Shown here in pieces: positions 1 through 5,285 of a stretch of DNA of 11,776 bases. A model generated the notes under the pieces. It was not told the DNA's origin. It searched no databases and saw only the letters and a program-made list of their open reading frames with translations. The position numbers were made by a program, and so were the translations under genes. The stretch spans positions 1 to 11,776 of the forward strand of contig JBDRFX010000034.1 of assembly GCA_043818355.1 (NCBI GenBank), in the 5' to 3' direction. Origin of the DNA: JAHJCL01 sp043818355. Lineage in GTDB: Bacteria > Patescibacteriota > Minisyncoccia > Minisyncoccales > DG-74-3. Each line of letters opens with the position of its first letter. Positions within the stretch are counted from its first letter, which is position 1.

Positions 1-692
1 TTATCCATTAAATACTTATTAAAACTAAATAAATCCCAAGGAAATTTTAAAGCTATGGTTTCTTTTTCTGTAAGAGCCACTCTCACATCTTTTTCTTTAG
101 CATAAAGTAAAATTGCATGCTCTAAAGAATGAGGGTGAACTTCTACTTTTTTCAAATATTCAAAAAAACATTTTGGGAATAAATAGGTTCCAACAACCTT
201 TAAATCAGAGGGCTCTTTGCCCTTTTCTGGTTTTTCAATTAAACTCTTAACTTTGTCATCCTTTGTCTCTAAAATTCCAAAAAGCCAAGGCCTGTCTGTT
301 TTGCCTGCTAAAATAACACATTTTTCTTCACAGTCTAAGCTTTCAAGTTTGTCTAAAAGTGGCTTAACAGAATCTTCAACATCAATCCTTTCTCCATTTA
401 AAACTAAAAAATGGTCATTAATTAAATCTTCTGCTTCTAATATGGCGCTTCCAGAGCTTACAGGCTTTTCTTGAACAACATACTTAATATCAAAACCATA
501 TTGTTCTAACGCTTGTTCAACATCTTTATTGGGACACTGAACAATAACAATATCAGTAATCTCTAATTTCCTTAACCCCTCAACCACATACCATATAATA
601 GGTTTTCCCATTATACGAAAAAGGAATTTGCTCCTTGGATTTAATGGCCAAAACCTAGAAGAGGCTCCAGCAGCTAAAATTATAGCTTGCAT
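1..692 (-). CDS. Sugar-phosphate nucleotidyltransferase, GlmU/RmlA-like (C-terminus beyond the window)
   Basis: The 230 visible residues form the N-terminal Rossmann-like nucleotidyltransferase domain that joins a sugar 1-phosphate to an NTP to give an NDP-sugar and pyrophosphate. Seen: the opening MQAIILAAGASSRFWPLN with the glycine-rich nucleotide loop, then KFLFRIMGKP (22-31), a Q..P..SGSA stretch (74-82), LVLNGE (96-101), IEKPEKG (152-158), VVGTYLFP (166-173) and a PWDL motif (218-221). The PWDL motif is frequent in archaeal-type GlmU and thymidylyltransferase-like proteins. The frame is open to the left edge, so any left-handed beta-helix acetyltransferase domain is out of view. It starts 4 nt after the yvcK stop, so the two are surely co-transcribed. 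With yvcK, murA and glmS nearby, a role in making UDP-GlcNAc (GlmU-like) is inferred. Glucose- or mannose-1-phosphate substrates cannot be excluded. Oddity: the usual metal-binding Asp of the NGD motif is Glu (E101). There is no Shine-Dalgarno; the start context is TTAAAAATATG. Confidence 0.85.
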   Translation of the reverse strand, partial: MQAIILAAGASSRFWPLNPRSKFLFRIMGKPIIWYVVEGLRKLEITDIVIVQCPNKDVEQALEQYGFDIKYVVQEKPVSSGSAILEAEDLINDHFLVLNGERIDVEDSVKPLLDKLESLDCEEKCVILAGKTDRPWLFGILETKDDKVKSLIEKPEKGKEPSDLKVVGTYLFPKCFFEYLKKVEVHPHSLEHAILLYAKEKDVRVALTEKETIALKFPWDLFSFNKYLMD

Positions 693-696
693 ATTT

Positions 697-1695
697 TTAA
701 AGTAAATTAATAATTGTTTTCGCTACTTTTTCTGAATCATGACGAATAAGACTTCTTTGAACAATATCTCCATCAACCTTCTTTGTTTTCTGCTCTGATA
801 ACATATCATCTCTAATAATATCAAAATAATCTTTTTCTAAATTATCTTCAACTGGAAAAGCTTTTTCTTCTTCATATTGCTTTAAAATTTCAAAAGGCAT
901 CTTCTTTGAGTTAACTAATATAAAATCAATAATCTTTCCAATATATTTTTCTAAATCTTCAATATGGTTTTTGGCAGAATAACCATATGTTTGCCCATAT
1001 CTTGTCATTAAGTTTAAAACAAAAACCTTTTTGGCTTTAGTTTCAGTCAAAGCCTCTTTAATCCCTTTGACTAAAAAATTAGGCACTAAACTTGTATATA
1101 GGTCCCCTGGCCCGATTACAACCAAATCAGCTTCTAAAATGGCTTCAACGGCCTCAGGGTTAGCTTTGGACTCGGGTTCTAAGTATAGTTTGTCTATCTT
1201 CAGAGATCCGTCATGTTCGGGCATATCAATTTCATGCTCTCCCACAACCTTCATCCCGTTTTCAAAAATTCCAACCAAATTAGAGTCGCTATATGTAACA
1301 GGTAAAATTCTTCCCTTAATTCTTAAAATTTCCCCTGTTTTTTTAATAGCTTCTTTTTGAGAGCTTAAGATATCAGTCAGAGCTGCCATAAATAAGTTAC
1401 CAAAGGTGTTACCTTTAATGCCTTCTGCTTGATGAAAACGATACACAAATAACTGTCTTAATAGATCAGTTGAGCCTTCTTGGGAATCAGCAAGAGCAAT
1501 TAAGCATTGTCTAATGTCACTCGTGGGCAATAAACCAAATTCATCTCTAATAACCTTATTGCTACCACCAGAATCAGACATAGCAACAACAACAGACAAA
1601 TCAACGGGATATTTTTTTAAACCAGAAAGAACGACTGAGGTTCCTGTTCCTCCTCCAATACAAACTATTTTCTTTCTATTTTTCGTTTCCTCCAT
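697..1695 (-). CDS. yvcK: YvcK/GlmR-family UDP-sugar-binding regulator (CofD-like fold)
   Basis: This 332-residue protein belongs to the YvcK (GlmR) family, cytoplasmic proteins with a CofD-like Rossmann fold. In Bacillus, GlmR binds UDP-GlcNAc and modulates GlmS, linking carbon flow to cell-wall synthesis; that is family knowledge. Seen: GGGTGTS (14-20), SDSGGS (40-45) followed by FGLLPTSDIRQCLIALAD (53-70), GNTFGNLF (95-102), GPGDLYTS (195-202) and NLMTRYGQT (228-236). All match family signatures in the right order, and the length is normal. The SDSGGSNKVIRDEFG stretch departs from the commoner DDGGSSGRLR form, so this is a divergent branch. The ATG at 1695 is the most upstream plausible start and places the glycine-rich loop properly. 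No ribosome-binding site precedes it. It heads a short operon with the nucleotidyltransferase and diverges from murA, which fits a UDP-GlcNAc-centred role here. Confidence 0.92.
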   Translation of the reverse strand: MEETKNRKKIVCIGGGTGTSVVLSGLKKYPVDLSVVVAMSDSGGSNKVIRDEFGLLPTSDIRQCLIALADSQEGSTDLLRQLFVYRFHQAEGIKGNTFGNLFMAALTDILSSQKEAIKKTGEILRIKGRILPVTYSDSNLVGIFENGMKVVGEHEIDMPEHDGSLKIDKLYLEPESKANPEAVEAILEADLVVIGPGDLYTSLVPNFLVKGIKEALTETKAKKVFVLNLMTRYGQTYGYSAKNHIEDLEKYIGKIIDFILVNSKKMPFEILKQYEEEKAFPVEDNLEKDYFDIIRDDMLSEQKTKKVDGDIVQRSLIRHDSEKVAKTIINLL

Positions 1696-1751
1696 ATCAA
1701 TTATCTTTATCTTACATCAAAAAAGTCCAAAATCAATGAAATAAATTAATT

Positions 1752-1780
1752 TTGACATAATAATCTAAATGTTTTAGAAT
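1752..1780 (+). promoter_or_regulatory. Sigma-70-type promoter of murA
   Basis: An exact -35 hexamer TTGACA (1752-1757) and a -10 hexamer TAGAAT (1775-1780, five of six consensus bases) are separated by the ideal 17 bp. Transcription would begin near 1787, leaving a leader of only about 10 nt before the murA ATG. That leaves no room for a normal ribosome-binding site. This is the best promoter match in the window and a direct sign of bacterial transcription. A perfect dyad lies in the spacer and overlaps the -10. Confidence 0.75.
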
Positions 1781-1790
1781 AACCCATCAA
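1762..1790 (-). promoter_or_regulatory. Candidate yvcK promoter facing the murA promoter
   Basis: On the minus strand, TTGATG (1790-1785) and TAGATT (1767-1762) are spaced by 17 bp, each with four of six consensus matches. Transcription would start near 1755, giving yvcK a leader of about 60 nt. The site overlaps the murA promoter face to face. An alternative weak pair is TTGATT (1736-1731) and TAAGAT (1714-1709) with 16 bp spacing, nearer the start codon. I cannot choose between them from sequence alone. Confidence 0.3.
1764..1778. promoter_or_regulatory. Perfect inverted repeat in the yvcK-murA divergent promoter region (possible operator)
   Basis: TCTAAA-TGT-TTTAGA is a perfect 6+3+6 dyad. 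It lies between the -35 and -10 of the murA promoter and overlaps both that -10 and the candidate yvcK -10 on the other strand. A repressor bound here would block RNA polymerase at both. The arms are short and AT-rich, so chance is possible. No regulator gene is visible in the window. Confidence 0.35.
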
Positions 1791-1796
1791 TCATAT

Positions 1797-3056
1797 ATGG
1801 CAAAACTTTTAATTACAGGAGGGATACCTCTAGGAGGAGAAGTTACCGTCTCAGGATATAAAAACTCAGCTGGGGCTCTTTTGGCTGGAGTTTTACTTTC
1901 TGAAGAACCTTCTATTATAGATAACATTCCTCTAGTTACAGATGTCTTAAACCAAATTAAGGTTATTGAGGCAATGGGAGGACAAGTTGAATGGTTAGAA
2001 AAAAGAAAAATCAAAATCAACCCCGCTAATGTTGATCCTGCTAAAATTCCTGCGGAACTATTTGAAAAAATGAGAGTTTCTGTTTTATTTATGGGATCTC
2101 TTTTGGCTAGATTCAAAAAAGTAAGAGTTCCTAGCCCTGGAGGAGATAAAATTGGCCTAAGACCCATTACTACCCATATTGAAGCTTTCAAAAAATTTGG
2201 AATAAAAGTAATCCAAGAAAATGGTATTTATGTATTAGAAGCTCCAGAAAAAATTCAACCAAAAAGAATAGCTTTAAAAGAATTCTCTGTAACTGCTACT
2301 GAAAACATTATGATGTTAGCTGCCTTGTCAGAAGGCAAAACAACTATTGAAATTGCAGCTGCTGAACCACAGGTTCAAGATCTGGGAGAATTATTAAGAA
2401 AAATGGGAGCTAAGGTAAATGGATTGGGTACCCACACAATAACAATAGTGGGCAAGAAAAAACTAAATGGAGCAGAGCACTCAGTCTGTCCAGACCTATT
2501 AGAGGCAGGAACATTCATGATTGCACTAGCTATTACAGGAGGAAGTGGAATAGTCAAAGGAGCCGACCCAAGACATCTTACCTTTTTCTTAGAAAAAATG
2601 AAGGATATTGGAGTGAAATTTTCTATTCAAAAGGGTGACATTCATGTTTTTAAAACTACTAAATTTTATCCAACTAGAATTCAAGCTCTTCCATATCCTG
2701 GATTCCCTACTGACCTACAGCCCCAAATATCTATACTTTTAACTCAATGCGAAGGAAAAAGCTTAATTCATGAACCATTATATGAAAATAGATTTAATCA
2801 TCTTCATGAATTAAGAAAAATGGGAGCTGATATTGAGATTACTGATCCTCATAGAGCTTTAATTTTCGGAAAAACAAAACTCACAGCTAATAGAATAAAA
2901 GCACCAGACATTAGGTCTGGAGCAACATTGATCATAGCTGGCTTGATAGCTGATGGAAAAACAATGATTGACGATATTTCTCAAATTGAAAGAGGATATG
3001 AAAACATTGATGAAAAATTTAGAAAACTAGGGGCTCAAATTGAGAAAACAGATTAA
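1797..3056 (+). CDS. murA: UDP-N-acetylglucosamine 1-carboxyvinyltransferase, MurA (Cys-to-Asp type)
   Basis: MurA transfers enolpyruvate from PEP to UDP-GlcNAc, the first committed step of peptidoglycan synthesis, in the cytoplasm. The 419 residues match the family's usual length and repeated EPSP-synthase-like fold. Seen: GGIPLGGEVTVSGYKN with the conserved Lys22-Asn23, SLLARF (101-106), the active-site loop PSPGGDKIGLRP (112-123), YPGFPTDLQPQ with the catalytic Asp306, ENRFNHLHELRKMGADI (330-346), RSGATLIIAGL (373-383) and the RGYENIDEKFRKLGA ending. The loop residue that is Cys115 in E. coli is Asp117 here (codon at 2145-2147). In Mycobacterium, Chlamydia and Borrelia the same Asp is natural; the enzyme stays active and fosfomycin cannot alkylate it. 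The gene is single, driven by its own promoter, diverges from yvcK, and ends tail to tail with iorB with overlapping stops. No Shine-Dalgarno; the predicted leader is about 10 nt. Confidence 0.97.
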   Translation: MAKLLITGGIPLGGEVTVSGYKNSAGALLAGVLLSEEPSIIDNIPLVTDVLNQIKVIEAMGGQVEWLEKRKIKINPANVDPAKIPAELFEKMRVSVLFMGSLLARFKKVRVPSPGGDKIGLRPITTHIEAFKKFGIKVIQENGIYVLEAPEKIQPKRIALKEFSVTATENIMMLAALSEGKTTIEIAAAEPQVQDLGELLRKMGAKVNGLGTHTITIVGKKKLNGAEHSVCPDLLEAGTFMIALAITGGSGIVKGADPRHLTFFLEKMKDIGVKFSIQKGDIHVFKTTKFYPTRIQALPYPGFPTDLQPQISILLTQCEGKSLIHEPLYENRFNHLHELRKMGADIEITDPHRALIFGKTKLTANRIKAPDIRSGATLIIAGLIADGKTMIDDISQIERGYENIDEKFRKLGAQIEKTD

Positions 3057-3634
3057 ATAATTTCAGCTAAATTAAAAGCTTTCATATTCATCTCCAGATA
3101 TTTCTCTGGAATGATTTTTTTTATACTCTTCAAAATAGATTCTGGCTTAAGTGGAATTAATTTTTGAAAAGCTGATGAGCTAACCAATAAAACTCCGGAC
3201 AACACTTCTTTACCAATTTTTTCTTTAGCAATATTTGAAGCTGGCATTAAGATTGTTTCTTTAGAAAATTTCTCTAATTCTTTTAAAACAGCTTCTTTTT
3301 GAAGCAGTTCTTTGCCTGGAATTGATTTAAAATAATCATTAACTAAGAATATTGTTTTTTCTTCACTAGCATAATAGCAAGACTTCAAGGATTCTTGAAC
3401 TTCAAGAGCAATAATTAAGTCTGCCCCGCCTTGTATAACTAAAGGAGACCAAACTTTCTTACCAAAACGAATTAATGTTTCAACCGATCCCCCTCTTTGA
3501 GACAAACCGTGAAGTTCAGAGGTTCTAATGTCATAACCTTCGTCTTTTGCTGCTTCAGCCAAAATCTTAGTTAAGGTTATTAATCCCTGCCCTCCCACCC
3601 CCACTATAACAATGTTAAAATTTTGTTTTTTCAT
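3053..3634 (-). CDS. iorB: Indolepyruvate:ferredoxin oxidoreductase beta subunit, IorB
   Basis: IorB is the small subunit (pyruvate/2-ketoisovalerate oxidoreductase gamma-type domain) of the enzyme that converts arylpyruvates such as indolepyruvate, with CoA and oxidised ferredoxin, to the acyl-CoA, CO2 and reduced ferredoxin. It is cytoplasmic and oxygen-sensitive in known examples. Seen: NIVIVGVGGQGLITLTKIL (7-25) with the glycine-rich GVGGQG, and SELHGLSQRGGSVETLIRFG (39-58). Both are hallmarks of this domain. The 193-residue length is typical. Its ATG overlaps the iorA TGA as ATGA, so translation is probably coupled and the subunits made in equal amounts. It is the last gene of the leuS-glmS-iorA-iorB unit. 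Its stop overlaps the murA stop on the other strand, so no intergenic space is left for a terminator. Confidence 0.93.
   Translation of the reverse strand: MKKQNFNIVIVGVGGQGLITLTKILAEAAKDEGYDIRTSELHGLSQRGGSVETLIRFGKKVWSPLVIQGGADLIIALEVQESLKSCYYASEEKTIFLVNDYFKSIPGKELLQKEAVLKELEKFSKETILMPASNIAKEKIGKEVLSGVLLVSSSAFQKLIPLKPESILKSIKKIIPEKYLEMNMKAFNLAEII
3093..3122 (+). terminator. Possible intrinsic terminator of murA, inside the 3' end of iorB
   Basis: A 6-bp stem (TCCAGA, 3093-3098, with TCTGGA, 3105-3110) encloses a 6-nt loop. It is followed after 4 nt (ATGA) by a run of eight T (3115-3122). It lies about 40 nt past the murA stop and reads in murA's direction. The stem is short and the T-run slightly detached, so this is a weak candidate. 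The bases also encode iorB on the other strand. Confidence 0.3.
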
Positions 3635-5274
3635 ATTCTAATACATGGTCTCTCAGAGACAATTACAGAAACTTCATCTTTATCTAAAAACTCTTTAATT
3701 GTTGCTTCAAACTCCTTGGCATTAATGGGATTAATTTTCTTCACATATTTTACTCCCAATGACTTCACCACGTCTTCTATCTCTATGGGCTTCCCGCTAG
3801 AAGGATTCCCGGGATGAGGTTGTTGCCCAGTCATTGCAGTAGTACTGTTATCCATAACAATTACCAGCATATTTGATTTATTAATTACTGCATTAATTAG
3901 GGCTGGAATTCCTGCGTGAAAAAATGAGGAGTCTCCCACAAAAGCAACTATCTTTTGATCTGGCGATGCTTTTTTAATTCCATGAGCTATTGATACTGAA
4001 GATCCCATACAAAAAAGGTAATCTTGCATTTCATGTGGAGGAAATGCTGCAAGCATATAACAACCAATTTCTCCACCAAAAATAGTTCCCTTAGGGACAG
4101 ATCTTTTAACAGTAGTAAAAGTTAACCAATAAGGACAATTCTGGCAAAGCTGAGGAAATCTTTTACTAGTTTCAACTTTCTTAAAATTCTTTAAGTGTTT
4201 CTTAAAATCAAAACTTGTTTTGTGTTTTGTTAATTCAGCGATAGCTTGAATTACATGTTCTGGCCTTAACTCTCCTGTAATTGGGATAAGTTCTTTGCCA
4301 ATAATCTTAAGATTATAATTGGTGTTTTTGGCTAGTCTTTCCACTTCTCTTTCTAAAAATGGCTCTAACTCTTCAACAATTAAAACTTCTTTAAGGTCTT
4401 TAATAAATTCTCCTATCTTTTTTTCTGGTAAAGGATTAAAGAATCCTAATTTCAAAATTGGCAATTTAATGTCTAACTCCTTCAATGCTTCTTCAACATA
4501 AAGATAGGATACTCCTGAAGTAATAATTCCTAATTTTAATGTCTTTAAAAGTTTCTTATTAATAACCTTATTGATTGATGACTTCTCTGAAATCTTTCTA
4601 AGCTCTTCTATTTTAGCCAAAAGCTCATTCTTCATTTCTAAAACTCTGGGAGGCATAGTAGAAAATTGATGAGGATCTTTTACAAACTCTCCCTTAGCTT
4701 CTCCTTTAATAATTTCATCTAGTTCAACTGGAGCTGACTGCAGAGCTAATCTAGTAGTTTCTCTGACTATAATAGGAAGTTTAAACTGTCCCGAAAGCTT
4801 AAAAGCTAGTTTCGTAAAATCTTTACATTCTTGGGGAGTAGATGGTTCTATGATTGGAATATGAGCCAACTCACCAAATCCACGAGTATTTTCTTCTGTT
4901 TGAGCCGAACTCCAACAACTTGGATCATCGGCCACTAAAATAACCATTTCTCCTTTTACTCCTGAATAACATAGTGGTAACAAAAAATCTGATGCTACAT
5001 TAACACCAAAATTCTTCATAGCCATCATTGTCCTTAATCCAGAGAAAGAAGCGCCTGCTGCAACTTCTAATGCAACTATTTCGTTGGTTGAATATTCAAA
5101 ATAGACTCCTGCCTCTTCAGCAATTCTAAAAAATGTATTACCTACTTCTGATGCTGGAGTTCCAGGATATGTAGTAACAAACTGGACGCCTGATTCTAGT
5201 GCCCCTCTTACTACAGCATCATTACCCAAAAGCATTATCTTTTTCCCTTTTTGTTTTGTCAAAATTTCTTCCAT
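3631..5274 (-). CDS. iorA: Indolepyruvate:ferredoxin oxidoreductase alpha subunit, IorA, lacking the C-terminal ferredoxin domain
   Basis: IorA is the large, thiamine-diphosphate-binding subunit of the arylpyruvate oxidoreductase. Seen in order: LLGNDAVVRGALESGVQFVT (15-34) and TYPGTPASEV (35-44) of the pyrimidine-binding domain; TNEIVALEVAAGAS (63-76); a middle domain from about 245 to 345; CQNC (377-380) and GGEIGC (400-405); CMGSSVSIAHGIKKA (422-436); the thiamine-diphosphate site GDSSFFHAGIPALINAV (447-463) and DNSTTAMTGQQPHPG (475-489). The chain stops at residue 547 with SERPCIRI. Characterised archaeal IorA proteins continue there for roughly 80-100 residues with two 4Fe-4S ferredoxin motifs, absent here. 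Cys377, Cys380, Cys405 and Cys544 could together hold one proximal cluster, as in two-subunit 2-oxoacid oxidoreductases; this is inference. A short palindromic repeat encodes residues 489-496. The start lies 11 nt after the glmS stop and has no ribosome-binding site. Confidence 0.93.
   Translation of the reverse strand: MEEILTKQKGKKIMLLGNDAVVRGALESGVQFVTTYPGTPASEVGNTFFRIAEEAGVYFEYSTNEIVALEVAAGASFSGLRTMMAMKNFGVNVASDFLLPLCYSGVKGEMVILVADDPSCWSSAQTEENTRGFGELAHIPIIEPSTPQECKDFTKLAFKLSGQFKLPIIVRETTRLALQSAPVELDEIIKGEAKGEFVKDPHQFSTMPPRVLEMKNELLAKIEELRKISEKSSINKVINKKLLKTLKLGIITSGVSYLYVEEALKELDIKLPILKLGFFNPLPEKKIGEFIKDLKEVLIVEELEPFLEREVERLAKNTNYNLKIIGKELIPITGELRPEHVIQAIAELTKHKTSFDFKKHLKNFKKVETSKRFPQLCQNCPYWLTFTTVKRSVPKGTIFGGEIGCYMLAAFPPHEMQDYLFCMGSSVSIAHGIKKASPDQKIVAFVGDSSFFHAGIPALINAVINKSNMLVIVMDNSTTAMTGQQPHPGNPSSGKPIEIEDVVKSLGVKYVKKINPINAKEFEATIKEFLDKDEVSVIVSERPCIRI
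3787..3810. repeat. Short palindromic repeat within iorA (copy related to the one in glmS)
   Basis: Arms GGGCTTCC (3787-3794) and GGATTCCC (3803-3810) pair at six of eight positions around the loop CGCTAGAA. Read in the iorA frame it encodes GNPSSGKP (489-496), in a loop after the thiamine-diphosphate site. Compared without gaps to the glmS copy in the opposite orientation, 16 of 24 bases agree. The local G+C is far above that of the flanking coding sequence. Confidence 0.4.
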
Positions 5275-5285
5275 ATGAATATATT

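Noticed and set aside
1787..2191. A 134-codon open frame antisense to murA, and similar antisense frames elsewhere (217-474, 1031-1360, 10387-10659)
   Set aside because: They lie wholly within well-supported genes on the opposite strand, have no recognisable motifs and show the composition expected of a reversed coding strand.
3553..3634. A frameshift hiding the missing ferredoxin domain of iorA
   Set aside because: The sequence directly after the iorA stop is the iorB start and its well-conserved GVGGQG region, so no ferredoxin motif could lie in another frame there.
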